Positions 27,811-36,605 of a stretch of 64,000 nucleotides of DNA are shown here, one piece after another. The stretch spans positions 2,480,001 to 2,544,000 of the forward strand of contig NZ_CP044129.1 in the NCBI RefSeq assembly GCF_009617995.1. Direction: 5' to 3'. The notes under the pieces were generated by a model. It was given only the letters and a program-made list of their open reading frames with translations. It did not search any database and was not told where the DNA came from. This DNA is from Halomicrobium sp. LC1Hm. GTDB lineage: Archaea > Halobacteriota > Halobacteria > Halobacteriales > Haloarculaceae. The position numbers and the translations under genes are program-made. How positions within the stretch are numbered: the first letter of the stretch is position 1; the number at the start of each line of letters is the position of its first letter.

Positions 27811-28683
27811 TCAGTCGTCACTCACCTCCCTGACCGCGAGGACGGGGACGTCCGTGTGTCGGATCACCCACTCGGTCACACTCCCGAGGAGGAGCCTGTT
27901 GAGCCCGGTCCGTCCGTGGGTCCCCATCACGATACAGTCCGCGTCGTTCGCTTCGGCGTACTCGACGATTGCTCGATGCGGAGTCCCACTGAGACACGAT
28001 CCGACCACCGAGGACACACCGGCGGCCTCCGCACGCTCGCGGACGCTCTCTAGCGCTCGCTCTCCGGCATCTTCGAGGGCATCGAGGACGCCAGCGACGT
28101 CGCTCCCGCCCCAGAGTGCTCCGAGGTCGACGACGTTGACGACGTGCAGGGCCGCACCCGTCGACGTCGCCAGGTCGATGGCGTGGCGAACGGCCGCTGT
28201 GGCACAGTCGCTGCCGTCGGTCGGAACCACCACGGTATCGAACGTCGGATCGACGATCGTGTCCTCGTGGACGGTCATCACCGGCACCGGGGACTGACGC
28301 AACGTCAGTTCCGTGACGCTCCCGAGCACGAGGTGTTCGAGCCCGGAGCGTCCGTGGGTCCCCATGACGATGCAGTCGATGCCGTGTTCGTCGACGTAGT
28401 CGAGGATTGTGCGGTGAACGGACTCCTCTCGTTCGAGCGTGGCCGTACGCGTTTCGACGCCCGCATCCGCTGCGATCGCTTCGATCCCCGCGGGCACGTC
28501 GTTGTCCTGACGATCGAACGCTTCGGTTCCGTCGAGATCCGGCGGCAGTTCGATCGGTTCGAGGACGTGAACGACGTGGAGTGTCGCGCCGAACCGGTCG
28601 GCGACTGCGACCGCCGTCTCGCCCGCGGCCGCCGATACGGTGCTCCCGTCTGTCGGGACGAGCAGCCGTTCGTAGAGTGCCAT
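27811..28683 (-). CDS. Tandem universal stress protein (two UspA domains)
   Basis: 290 residues made of two Usp domains (about 1-143 and 148-290). Each has the ATP-binding pattern: GTHGRSGLEHLVLGSVTE in the first, GTHGRTGLNRLLLGSVTE in the second, with the starting strand LLVPTDGS or VVVPTDGS. Cytoplasmic stress or energy sensor. ATG 28683 begins at the domain boundary (MALYERLLVPTDGS). Next to a cation ATPase and DUF2267, a neighbourhood seen in stress-related loci (inference). Confidence 0.92.
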   Translation of the reverse strand: MALYERLLVPTDGSTVSAAAGETAVAVADRFGATLHVVHVLEPIELPPDLDGTEAFDRQDNDVPAGIEAIAADAGVETRTATLEREESVHRTILDYVDEHGIDCIVMGTHGRSGLEHLVLGSVTELTLRQSPVPVMTVHEDTIVDPTFDTVVVPTDGSDCATAAVRHAIDLATSTGAALHVVNVVDLGALWGGSDVAGVLDALEDAGERALESVRERAEAAGVSSVVGSCLSGTPHRAIVEYAEANDADCIVMGTHGRTGLNRLLLGSVTEWVIRHTDVPVLAVREVSDD

Positions 28684-28950
28684 CGTATTCGTGACAACGA
28701 GTTCAAAGGTAGTAAATCCGCGTGGTGATGTCCGGACGCCCGTGCTCGCGACATCGGGCCGATCTCCAGTCCCTGGCACCGGGTCGCCACGCGGTTCTCC
28801 CCGTCAGCACGTCCGGGACGGCGACGCCGACACTCACTGCCCCGGGTGAGTGACCGCTCGCCCCGCTCGGGAGAGCGGTCCCCCGACAAAACGAAACATG
28901 GATTTCCATTTGAGACAACATTTTTGGGGAGGCCTGTACAATCGGACCGC

Positions 28951-29241
28951 ATGGCTACGGTCCGCCGTCTGGTGATCGACGTACTGAAACCCCACGACCC
29001 GGATATCGTCGAATTCACCGAGCGCGTCAGTGAACTCGACGACGTCGGCGGCGTCACGTCCTCGCTCATCGAACTCGACGAGGAGGTCCAGAACGTGAAG
29101 CTCACGTTCGAAGGGGAGTCACTCGACGTGGCGGCCGTCGAGGCGGCCGTCGAAGAACTGGGCGGCACCGTCCACTCCGTCGACCAGGTCGCGTGTGGCG
29201 AGCACGTCGTCACGGACAGGCCGACCCTCCAGGACCCCTGA
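28951..29241 (+). CDS. DUF211 family protein
   Basis: 96 residues. Matches archaeal DUF211: RRLVIDVLKPHDPDIVEFTE at the start and VEAAVEELGGTVHSVDQVACGE at the end, a ferredoxin-like fold. Such proteins are archaeal and some are reported as metal-binding (from memory). ATG 28951 fits the family start. Followed after 6 bp by the VIT1-like membrane protein, a pairing I recall from other archaea, suggesting a cytoplasmic partner or sensor for the transporter. Confidence 0.87.
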   Translation: MATVRRLVIDVLKPHDPDIVEFTERVSELDDVGGVTSSLIELDEEVQNVKLTFEGESLDVAAVEAAVEELGGTVHSVDQVACGEHVVTDRPTLQDP

Positions 29242-29247
29242 ACACCC

Positions 29248-29829
29248 GTGGCTTCGCTCCCCGAAGTCGTTCGTCGCCTGCTCGGCGACGAGGACGCCCG
29301 CTCTATCGCACGCCGGTACTTCGTTTCGAACGGTTTCGACGGGACGTTGACCTGTATCGGTGTCGTCGTCGGCGCTGTCCTCTCCGGTATCCCGGACGGG
29401 GTCACCGTCATCAAGATCGGCCTCGGTGCCGCGGTCGGCCTCGGAACGTCGGCGGTGTGGAGCGTCTGGGAGATCGAGCGCGCCGAGACACGCGCAGAGA
29501 TACTCCGCCTCGAACAGGCGATGTTGACCGACCTCGACGATACACGGATCCAGCGAGATCAACGCGGCGCGCGGCTGTTCCACGCCACGATGAGCGGACT
29601 CGGCCCGCTCATCGGCGTGCTCATCCCTCTGATACCGTTCCTGTTCGAAGGAGTCGTCCTCACGATGGTCGAGGCCGCCGTGTTGTCGGTGGGTCTCGGC
29701 ATCTCGATTCTCGGCGTCTTCGGCGCGTACATGGGGTCGATATCCGGGCAGCGCTGGTACGTCGCGGCGGCCCGTATGGCGCTTGCAGGGCTCGTCGTCG
29801 CCGTCATCAACATCTTCTTGCCCGGCTGA
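29248..29829 (+). CDS. VIT1/CCC1-like membrane protein (TIGR00267-type)
   Basis: 193 residues starting at GTG 29248. Five membrane helices; the first region (SIARRYFVSNGFDGTLTCIG) and the paired glycine-rich helices resemble VIT1/CCC1 metal transporters and the archaeal TIGR00267 family. A central cytoplasmic charged helix (EIERAETRAEILRLEQAML) corresponds to the metal-binding region of CCC1, though its Glu-rich repeat is weak. Likely exports or stores a divalent metal. Its TGA stop shares its last base with the start of the next 80 bp repeat. Confidence 0.8.
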   Translation: MASLPEVVRRLLGDEDARSIARRYFVSNGFDGTLTCIGVVVGAVLSGIPDGVTVIKIGLGAAVGLGTSAVWSVWEIERAETRAEILRLEQAMLTDLDDTRIQRDQRGARLFHATMSGLGPLIGVLIPLIPFLFEGVVLTMVEAAVLSVGLGISILGVFGAYMGSISGQRWYVAAARMALAGLVVAVINIFLPG

Positions 29830-29908
29830 TACTGCCGGCTGTCACTTCGTGACGACCTTCGCCACCCTGGGGTGGCGAAATCGGTCACAGATGTACAGCC
29901 GGTAGTAT
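29829..29908 (+). repeat. 80 bp dispersed palindromic repeat (family 1), copy 4
   Basis: ATACTGCCGGCTGTCACTTC ... GATGTACAGCCGGTAGTAT with the central hairpin TTCGCCACCCTGGGGTGGCGAA. The first A is the last base of the TGA stop codon of the VIT1-like gene. Confidence 0.88.
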
Positions 29909-30207
29909 GAGCGCACGCACCGCAGCTGTCGGTCTTCGACACGATTCTGGTCGGCACCTCGCAGGGACCAGCCGGCAGAACTCGAAATCGATCTCCCGGG
30001 GCGGCCGATAAAAGCGATCGACGAGCGGGCCGTCCACTCCACGATCGGAACATGCCCTTCCAGCGATCCAGCCGCGTGGAGTTCGACGACACCGGCAAGC
30101 ATTTCGAGAACGACGCTCCGAGACTGCGGCTGCAATCCTCCGTCCAGACGATAATATCTTCCCCGCAATCTACAAATTTAAGTACTGTCTCGCCCCGATG
30201 AACGCCC
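29909..30207 (+). promoter_or_regulatory. Upstream region of the pilus ATPase gene
   Basis: About 300 bp with no supported gene. A clear TATA-like TTTAAGTA at 30177-30184 lies about 27 bp before ATG 30208, so the pilus operon transcript is likely leaderless. The rest is GC-rich and shows no obvious operator. Confidence 0.5.
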
Positions 30208-31623
30208 ATGTTCACCGAGGGGGCGGAGCGGAACGCGACACCGGCGGTCCCGGCACCCGTCACGCCGGACGATCCCGACGCCTGGTACGCGCCAGACGTG
30301 CGCGACCAGGACGAGATCTATCCCGGCGTCGTCGTCACAGTCACCGAGACGGGGACCAGCTTCGAGTACGATCTGCGGGATCCACTCCTGTCGACGGCCG
30401 ATGCCGACGCGCTGGCGACAGTCGAGGAGTACTTCGCCGACGCCCACGTAGATCGACCGCACACGCGAGAGGGGGCGATCGAGCGCGTCGAGGCCGGGCT
30501 CGACGAGAAACACCAGCGGGTGATCGGCCGACTGGTCGACTGCTCGCCGGCGGCCAGACGACGGCTGGACTACCACGCGCTGTGCTCACTGGCCTGCTTC
30601 GGCGAGCTGACGCCCTACGCGCTGGACGATCGGATCGACGTGGCCGACCTCGGCGAAGAGTGTGTCCGGGTCCACACTGACGACTTCGCACCCGCCGAGA
30701 CCGACCTCGATCCCGAGACGCCGTTCCTGGATCGCTTCGCCAGCGAGCGCCTCGAACAGCACACCGTCCCCTTCCACGAGTTCGAGATCCCCGTGATCGT
30801 CTACCGGGAGAATCTGCTGGGCGACGATCTCTTCAGCACGAAGTACGCGGTCCGGGAACCGGATCTGCTGCCGGGCGACGAGGAGCTCATCGAGGCCTGC
30901 AAGACCCGCGTCTGGGAGGCCAGCATCGACGGGGTGCTCGAAGACGAGGTCGCGTTCGTCCGGGAGCGGGCGACGACGCTGCTGTCCCGGCAGCTGACCA
31001 TCCGCAACACACGGGCCTGGTTCGACGCCGCCCGGTACCGACTCCGGACGGCCCTGGCCGAGTACGACCTGACGGTGCCACCGGTCGATCACCGCTTCGC
31101 CGACGACCGCCTGGAGGACCTGCTGTACTACGTGCTGCGAGACCTCGTGGGGTACGGGAAGCTGACGGTCCCGGTCCGGGACCCGACGCTGGAAGACATC
31201 GAGGCCAACAGGGTCGACGAGCGGATCAAGGTCGTCCCGCGGCTGGACGTGGGCCACAACGAACGCGTCCCGACGAACCTCTGCTTCGAGAGCGAACGGG
31301 CGTTCGTCAACGTCGTGACCAAGCTCGCGGCCGACGACGGCACCGAACTCAACGCCTCGACGCCCAGCGCGAAAGTGAACCTCAACCCCGACGGCGTCGA
31401 GGAGACGATCCGGTGTGCCGTTGCACTCCCGACGATCAGCGAGGACGGGCCACACATCTCGATCCGGAAGCAGTCGCCGGACCCGATGACGCCGGTCGAC
31501 CTGATCGAACGGGACGCGCTCCCGACGGAACTGGTCGCACTGCTGTGGCTGCTGTACGAGCACCACGGCGTCGTGCTGTTCTGCGGGCCGACCGGCGTCG
31601 GCAAGACGACGCTGATGAACGCT
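30208..31623 (+). pseudogene. Type IV pilus secretion ATPase (PilB/GspE-like), 5' half, interrupted by the integrated element
   Basis: Residues 1-472 of an archaeal type II/IV secretion ATPase that would power pilus assembly. The N-terminal region and the ATPase N-lobe (VVTKLAADDGTELNASTPSA, ISIRKQSPDPMTPVDL) are intact up to Walker A GPTGVGKTT (460-468) and LMNA. There the element begins. The frame continues 20 foreign codons to a TGA at 31684-31686, so any product lacks the Asp box, Walker B and His box. The 3' half resumes at 39715. Joined at the 8 bp repeat, the two halves restore a 737-codon frame with MNAHMPFIPY, exactly as expected for the family. Confidence 0.93.
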
Positions 31624-31646
31624 AGAAGTCAGCATCTACTAGTAGA
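31616..31646 (+). repeat. attL: direct repeat TGAACGCT plus 19 bp inverted arm
   Basis: The direct repeat TGAACGCT occupies 31616-31623 (end of the ATPase codons for MNA). After AGAA the arm GTCAGCATCTACTAGTAGA runs 31628-31646. The right junction has the same 8 bp and an inverted arm matching 18 of 19 bases. Confidence 0.85.
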
Positions 31647-31694
31647 CCCAACCGATGTAGACCGAGCCACTGAGGCCTCAGCGTGAACAGCAAC

Positions 31695-32519
31695 CTACGT
31701 AATCAGGGACAACAGTACCCCAAAGATTCCTGTTGCGTGAACCAAACTGAGGAGTGCTATGAATGCACCAACTACTGCGGCAGTGGTAGGTAGTGGCTCT
31801 AATTGTTCACGAGTGTTGTTGATGTGAACCGTGACGTTGTCTGAAATCGTTTCTACTGCCTCCTCATTTCCTAATGCGAGAACTAATCGAATATCGTAAT
31901 CTCCGGGGTCAGCATCTTCTGAAGTCTGTATTTTGAAACGCATCGGTGGCGACGGAGTAACGGGGCCTTCATTTTCTCCGTCTTCAGGGACGAACTCCTG
32001 ACTTTCCGAAATGTTGTCAGCATCGACTTCGCTAAGTGGGAGAACCTTCTCAGATAGCGTTCTGGGATAATACCGTTCCATCACTTCGTCCATCTCTATA
32101 TCTGGATTTGAGCGAATATCTTCACCCCATTCAAAATCGTCAGCAAAGAATATTCTGGGCACACCGATTGTTATCCCATATCGAGTGAGCGGCATATATC
32201 GCACATAAGATTTTGAATCGTCAATTTGGCTTCCGATAGTGAGGTCCGTGATTACATTTTCTTCCCAGTCCACCAAACCATCGACGCTAAGAGAGACAGT
32301 CCCAATACGATGGGTTTCAGGCAATATTGATGGATTGGTCAGCATCGTCAGTTTGTTTTTTGCAGGTGAACCGTATCCAGAAATGTAGAGGTCGAATAGT
32401 ATCTCGTCACCGGGGTCAATTGCAGCACTATGATTGATAGTAACTAATTCGTAGTCAAAATCTACCTCTGGATTCGCCTGTGCGCGTAGAGCCTGCTGTT
32501 CATCGGCGGGTTGAGTCAT
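31695..32519 (-). CDS. Hypothetical AT-rich cargo protein with C-terminal membrane segment
   Basis: 274 residues, not recognised. Residues 1-240 are acidic and beta-rich, with two stretches resembling immunoglobulin-like/CARDB domains (DPGDEILFDLYISGYGS; DADPGDYDIRLVLALG ... VTVHINNT). The last ~30 residues are hydrophobic (AAVVGAFIALLSLVHATG, GVLLSLI), so it may be membrane anchored with the beta domains on one side. No signal peptide. Its codons are much richer in A/T than any neighbour, indicating recent acquisition. It lies at the element's left edge, where proviruses often carry non-essential cargo. Function open. Confidence 0.75.
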   Translation of the reverse strand: MTQPADEQQALRAQANPEVDFDYELVTINHSAAIDPGDEILFDLYISGYGSPAKNKLTMLTNPSILPETHRIGTVSLSVDGLVDWEENVITDLTIGSQIDDSKSYVRYMPLTRYGITIGVPRIFFADDFEWGEDIRSNPDIEMDEVMERYYPRTLSEKVLPLSEVDADNISESQEFVPEDGENEGPVTPSPPMRFKIQTSEDADPGDYDIRLVLALGNEEAVETISDNVTVHINNTREQLEPLPTTAAVVGAFIALLSLVHATGIFGVLLSLIT

Positions 32520-32587
32520 AATCCATCTTGAACGACGGAGCGGAATAATTCAACCGGAGAAGGAAGTTACAGGGCCGAACTCGATTC

Positions 32588-33709
32588 TCAAAGACCGACC
32601 CGATAGATATTCTCGCGGTAGAGGTCTTCGATGTCCTCGTAGTAGGTGTGGAGATAGGAGTCAATCGGCTCCTCCATCGACCCCTTCTCCACCGAGTCAC
32701 CGCGCATATACTTCACCAGTTCGCGGTTCACATCCTGCTCGACACGCCACCACGTCGAAAAGCGGTGACGCCCGAAGTGGCTCGTTATCGGCCTGTATTC
32801 CTCAGTTTCCGCGTACTCCGGGTGGAGTTCCTTCTTCCAGACTGAGTTGATGGCCTTGTGGTCCATCTTCGAGTGGCTCGTCTCCGACAGGAACAACCAC
32901 GGCTCGTCGTTCTCCGGACGAATCAGCAGGTAGCGAGCGAGCAGTCGCCGGAGTTCACCATCAAGCGGGAGCATCCGCGCACGGCCCGACTTGTTCCTCG
33001 GTCGCTCGTCACCCGGCGGAATGTAGATGACGTTCTCGCGGTCTGCAAGCCGGTCCTCGGAACCCAGTTCCGGGTAGTGCGATTGAATCTCGCTGTTCTC
33101 CATCGCAATATCGCTCAGTTTGATGTTCGACACCTCTCCCGCCCGCAGACCGAGTTTGAATTGGAAGCAGATTATCGCCCGATTGCGAAGGTGCGTCACG
33201 CCTCGCACCATCTCCTGAAGTTCATCGATGGAGATTCGGCGGTGCTTCTTCCCGTCGGGAACTTCCAGATTCACCTTGTCACGGGCGAGCGTGAACGGGT
33301 TGTAATCCTGCGGGTGCGGGAAGCCAGCCGAATCCTGCCAGAACCGATAGGCGCGATTCAGTTTCCGCAGTTTCCCCTTCACCGTTCGCGGATGGTTGTC
33401 CTTCGCGTCGGGCGACAACTGCCACTCGATGAACCGAACAACGTGCTGGTCACTCGGACACGCCGGGTGTCGGTCCTCACGCTCCATATGCTCGCGCCAG
33501 TCGGCGTAGACACTCCGGTAGTTCCGGCGCGTGGCGCTGTTGAGGTCCTTCGAGAGAAGCACATTCTCGATGAACGGGACGAACGGGTCAACGTCTATCT
33601 CCTCGAACTTCGACTCGAACTCGGCCAGCGGGTCCGTCGTCTTCCCGAACGCCTCGGCTATCTTCTCCGTCGAACTGCTCTCACGCTCCGCTATCGGCGC
33701 GTCACTCAT
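32588..33709 (-). CDS. int: Tyrosine recombinase/integrase (SNJ2-like)
   Basis: Site-specific recombinase of 373 residues that would integrate and excise the element. Core-binding (SAM-like) domain at about 45-145; catalytic domain after 160 with Arg189 (KLGLRAGEVSNIKLSD), the H-x-x-R box HFGR at 311-314, and candidate nucleophile Tyr352 (SYLHTYY). The start ATG at 33709 overlaps the preceding gene by 8 nt. With two small genes upstream in the same operon, the order resembles the integrase operon of the haloarchaeal pleolipovirus SNJ2 (from memory). Its target here is a protein gene, not a tRNA. Confidence 0.88.
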   Translation of the reverse strand: MSDAPIAERESSSTEKIAEAFGKTTDPLAEFESKFEEIDVDPFVPFIENVLLSKDLNSATRRNYRSVYADWREHMEREDRHPACPSDQHVVRFIEWQLSPDAKDNHPRTVKGKLRKLNRAYRFWQDSAGFPHPQDYNPFTLARDKVNLEVPDGKKHRRISIDELQEMVRGVTHLRNRAIICFQFKLGLRAGEVSNIKLSDIAMENSEIQSHYPELGSEDRLADRENVIYIPPGDERPRNKSGRARMLPLDGELRRLLARYLLIRPENDEPWLFLSETSHSKMDHKAINSVWKKELHPEYAETEEYRPITSHFGRHRFSTWWRVEQDVNRELVKYMRGDSVEKGSMEEPIDSYLHTYYEDIEDLYRENIYRVGL

Positions 33710-34202
33710 CTTTCTGCCTCCGGTACTCCGCTCGACTCTGCCGGTTCTGCCGCGCCTTCCACCGCCACACGCGCTTGGTCGCATCACCGACGACAGCCGC
33801 CATCAGCACAGGGTTGTAGACGTGGGGATGCTCGCTGTGCCACTGCAACCAGTCGTAGAACCGATTCACGCGAAGCCAGTAATCGTACGTCCGTCGCTCG
33901 GACTTGTCGGCCAGCAAGTTCGCACACCACGCCTCCACGTCCTCGGGCGTAGCGAGCGCGTGGTGTCGGTCACTAGTCGCCATATGGTTCTTCCAGTCGC
34001 TCCCAGCGCGGTCTACTTCCGCCTCGTACCCATCGTGGCTTCCCTGCTTATACTCGTATTCTTCGCAGAACTCTTGCCACGTATCTCGACTCTCATAGGC
34101 TTCGGCGTGGTGGTGTAGGCGGTAGCGACTCGGCACATCACTCAAACGCTTGTAGACGCCCAGCCGGTCAGCTGGGTCCAGCGACTTCTTCGGGTGGGTC
34201 AT
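33702..34202 (-). CDS. Stand-alone integrase core-binding-like protein
   Basis: 166 residues. Its second half parallels the core-binding domain of the adjacent integrase: DWKNHMATSDRHHALATPED matches DWREHMEREDRHPACPSDQ, and NRFYDWLQWHSEHPHVYNP matches YRFWQDSAGFPHPQDYNP. It lacks the catalytic domain. It probably binds att DNA or the integrase and controls direction or frequency of recombination (inference). Overlaps both neighbours, giving a tight three-gene operon. Confidence 0.75.
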   Translation of the reverse strand: MTHPKKSLDPADRLGVYKRLSDVPSRYRLHHHAEAYESRDTWQEFCEEYEYKQGSHDGYEAEVDRAGSDWKNHMATSDRHHALATPEDVEAWCANLLADKSERRTYDYWLRVNRFYDWLQWHSEHPHVYNPVLMAAVVGDATKRVWRWKARQNRQSRAEYRRQKDE

Positions 34203-34663
34203 CGCTGACCCTCCTGCTGGACGGATTCAAGCGGATAGTAGGCGTCGTTGTGGACTTCCACCGACTCACCTTCCATAACTTCCAGATGCTCGTTCGCTCG
34301 CTCCGGCACGGACTCGCGCAGGTGCGTCTTGATGTCCTCGAAGGAACAACCCGGATTCCGCTCGACAAACCGGTGAATCTCCGCCGAGTCCGAGCGGTAC
34401 AGCCGGTCCTCCAACTTACTGATTCGCTCGCGGGCCGAGTCGAGTTCGCTCTTGAGGTCGTCGCGCTGCTCGCGGAGTTCTTCGTTCGTCTTGTCCGGCT
34501 CCACGTCCGGGTCAATCTTCTTCATCCCCGCCTCGACCATACTGGCGATGAACCCGGACACGCTCATATCGAACTCGTCGGCGTGGTCCTTCCACCGCTC
34601 GTACTGCTCCCGCGTCGGATACGCAGCGGCCATCTGCGTGTTCTCCGCCGTCTCAGTAGGCAT
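34199..34663 (-). CDS. Coiled-coil DNA-binding-like protein of the integrase operon
   Basis: 154 residues. The N-terminus (YPTREQYERWKDHADEFDMSV then SGFIASMVEAGMKK) resembles a ribbon/helix DNA-binding motif. A coiled coil follows at about 60-95 (EELREQRDDLKSELDSARER), then a winged-helix-like end (RFVERNPGCSFEDIKTHLRE). First gene of the three-gene integrase operon and overlapping it by 4 nt, it may be a recombination directionality or repressor protein. Not otherwise recognised. Confidence 0.7.
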   Translation of the reverse strand: MPTETAENTQMAAAYPTREQYERWKDHADEFDMSVSGFIASMVEAGMKKIDPDVEPDKTNEELREQRDDLKSELDSARERISKLEDRLYRSDSAEIHRFVERNPGCSFEDIKTHLRESVPERANEHLEVMEGESVEVHNDAYYPLESVQQEGQR

Positions 34664-35156
34664 CGGCCCACAACACCTCCCTGACCACCATACTGATGAG
34701 CGACCGCGATACGCCGAACTCGTCTGCGAGGTCGGCCTGCGTCACGCCCTCCGACTCGTATCGCTCACGAATCTCTCGCGCTTGGTCGGACGTGAGTTCC
34801 GCGTTCGGATTCTCCTCGCCCGGCGACGAGAACACGTCTGCCCCGTGTTCGCCAAAGGCGTGAACCATATTTATCCGCTGATTGCCCAGCATCAGGTGGG
34901 CCGGATTCACGCACGACTCGTTGTAGCACTCGTGGAGAACGAGCGCATCACCGGGGTCCGAACCGTTGGCTAACGCCCACGCTATCCGGTGGGCTTGGTA
35001 GTAATTCCCGTCGAGCGTGAACCGTCCGTATCCGTCGCCAAACGTACCCGCCTCCCACGGCCAGCAGGAAGCCGGGATACGTTCGTCGTACTTCGCCTCG
35101 AACCGCTCTCGTGCCTCCTCAACGCTCTCAACGTCGATGGGGTTCCGGTCTATCAT
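34653..35156 (-). CDS. HNH endonuclease family protein with C-terminal helix-turn-helix
   Basis: 167 residues. HNH core of the HNH_3 type: YYQAHRIAWALANG, then LHECYNESCVNPAHLMLGNQ carrying the Cys, Asn and His residues and the typical NPAHL. The C-terminal ~45 residues (QAREIRERYESEGVTQADLADE then FGVSRSLISMVV) form a helix-turn-helix, as in homing or phage HNH nucleases. Overlaps both neighbours slightly. It may be a homing-type nuclease or aid DNA packaging; the sequence does not decide. Confidence 0.83.
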   Translation of the reverse strand: MIDRNPIDVESVEEARERFEAKYDERIPASCWPWEAGTFGDGYGRFTLDGNYYQAHRIAWALANGSDPGDALVLHECYNESCVNPAHLMLGNQRINMVHAFGEHGADVFSSPGEENPNAELTSDQAREIRERYESEGVTQADLADEFGVSRSLISMVVREVLWADAY

Positions 35157-35854
35157 CGCGGCTCACCTCCATCCGTCGCCGCAGACCGACGAGACGCATC
35201 AGTCCCCTGCTTGTCGTAGCGGGTTCCCCGGCGCTCAACTTGGAGTGAACTGTCATCAAGTTCGTCAATCACAAACTCGAAGAACGCCTCCGGTTCCATC
35301 CCGCACTCCTCGGCTCGCTCCTGCACTACCAGATTTTCCGGACCTTCTTTCAGATACGCATCTGGCACAGTTCCGTCCTCCGTGATTAGGGATTCAGCAG
35401 CCCCAACAGGCGCTTTATCAGCCCCCACGGACACGGATTCAGGGTCAGATTCGCGCTCGGCCACCTCACTCGACGCCCGCTGAATACGCTCCGCGTTCGC
35501 TTTCTCAATCGCGTCCTCTCGCTCACGGCAGAACGCACCAAACTGCTCTCGCACGTTCTCCATCGACACCGCACCACCCGCGCTGGCATCGTCACTCAAC
35601 GACGCCAGCACATCCTGAATCCCAGACTCGGTTTCCTCCCACTGCTCACTCGTCAACTGATTCTTCGCTTCCGCTTCAGCAACCGGTTCACCGACGGCCA
35701 GCTGTCGAACCTTCTCTCGACATCCTCTCGAAACACCGCCAAACCCCGTGTTCTCCTTGGCGCGTTCAAGGTCCGTGACAGGGACGTTCTTCACGTTAAT
35801 CTGGGTTGTCTCGTCGTTCTCTGCTCCGTCGTTCGCTGAATCGCTGTCTTGCAT
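35153..35854 (-). CDS. Hypothetical acidic element protein
   Basis: 233 residues, not recognised. Highly charged, with a short N-terminal segment (INVKNVPVTDLERAKENTGF then GGVSRGCREKVRQLA) that looks like a small DNA-binding helical motif, a long probably helical/disordered middle, and a folded C-terminal ~60 residues (NLVVQERAEECGMEPEAFFE then FVIDELDDS). Overlaps the HNH gene by 4 nt. Confidence 0.65.
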   Translation of the reverse strand: MQDSDSANDGAENDETTQINVKNVPVTDLERAKENTGFGGVSRGCREKVRQLAVGEPVAEAEAKNQLTSEQWEETESGIQDVLASLSDDASAGGAVSMENVREQFGAFCREREDAIEKANAERIQRASSEVAERESDPESVSVGADKAPVGAAESLITEDGTVPDAYLKEGPENLVVQERAEECGMEPEAFFEFVIDELDDSSLQVERRGTRYDKQGTDASRRSAATDGGEPR

Positions 35855-36043
35855 CTGTGATTTCCTGCTTGCTTGGCTGGTTCACGAACGACGGTAGGGA
35901 CCCGAAATCCTAAGCCAGCGCATCGCGTACGCTGACACGGACACGGGTCCCACCGTCGTCCGGCTCAATTCGCGCGAGTCATCGAGAGCGGAGGTCTTTG
36001 GACGGGAACTCCGCTCTCTGCTGTTCATCCTCATCAGTCGTGG

Positions 36044-36316
36044 CTATCTCTCTGGAGCGGCATCTGCGGGGAGTGCGTAGAACTTGCGACGTGGGTGGGG
36101 CTTCTTCGACCGAAGCCGACCCTCGTCTACAAGTGCGGTACACTTCCGCCGCGCAGTCCGTTGATGGCATCCGATTCGGTCAGCAACATCGGCTGCGCTC
36201 ACCCACGTCTCGTCCATCGCAGCAACCGCTCGAAGCGCCTCAGACTCCGGGTACATTTCGACGAGATGACCGTGGTGGCCTCTCGGTCTACCGCCGCGCT
36301 TTCCTCTGTCACTCAT
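36044..36316 (-). CDS. Helix-turn-helix regulator
   Basis: 90 residues. Basic Gly/Arg start (SDRGKRGGRPRGHHGH), then a winged helix: VSAADVADRIGCHQRTARRK as the helix-turn-helix and LVDEGRLRSKKPHPRRKFYAL as the wing. Small haloarchaeal proviruses often carry this type. A TATA-like CTTAAATAG lies about 30 bp upstream of ATG 36316 on the minus strand. The gap 35855-36043 downstream holds only short, unsupported frames. Confidence 0.78.
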   Translation of the reverse strand: MSDRGKRGGRPRGHHGHLVEMYPESEALRAVAAMDETWVSAADVADRIGCHQRTARRKCTALVDEGRLRSKKPHPRRKFYALPADAAPER

Positions 36317-36605
36317 TACTATTTCCCCATATACTATTTAAGGGCGCAAGCGACAAAAACTTTGTCCTACTACTGACACGAGTGGAGATAATCGCCACAC
36401 ATCGAACGATAAACGACTACTGAATCTCTGATACGAGTTCGAGATTCACGCCGCTTCCTCACCACAGAGACGTGTCCCCGACCACAGCAGCGACCGACCG
36501 CCAGCAACCACCCACCAACACAACCAAATCTATATCTATATTTACAAATATAACAATCAAATCTATATCTATACTTTTGAGATTCGAGCGCGTCGGTACG
36601 TCGAA
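36317..36605. other. AT-rich intergenic region with direct repeats
   Basis: 289 bp without a gene. Contains the promoter of the helix-turn-helix gene at its left end and, around 36520-36590, a very A/T-rich stretch with two 16 bp direct repeats. Composition contrasts sharply with the rest of the window. Confidence 0.6.
36525..36573 (+). repeat. Two 16 bp direct repeats, CAAATCTATATCTATA, 33 bp apart
   Basis: Exact copies at 36525-36540 and 36558-36573, so start-to-start spacing is 33 bp, about three helical turns. The spacing and A/T-richness would suit iterons, a DNA-unwinding element or a cooperative regulator site. No Rep gene is recognised nearby. Confidence 0.7.

Noticed and set aside
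27437-28297. Long plus-strand frames across the Usp gene region
   Set aside because: Antisense shadows of the Usp gene in GC-rich DNA; Arg/Ser/Pro-rich composition.
35979-36170. 63-codon minus-strand frame and other short frames between 35855 and 36043
   Set aside because: Overlaps the helix-turn-helix gene in another frame, with no start, coupling or homology that supports it.
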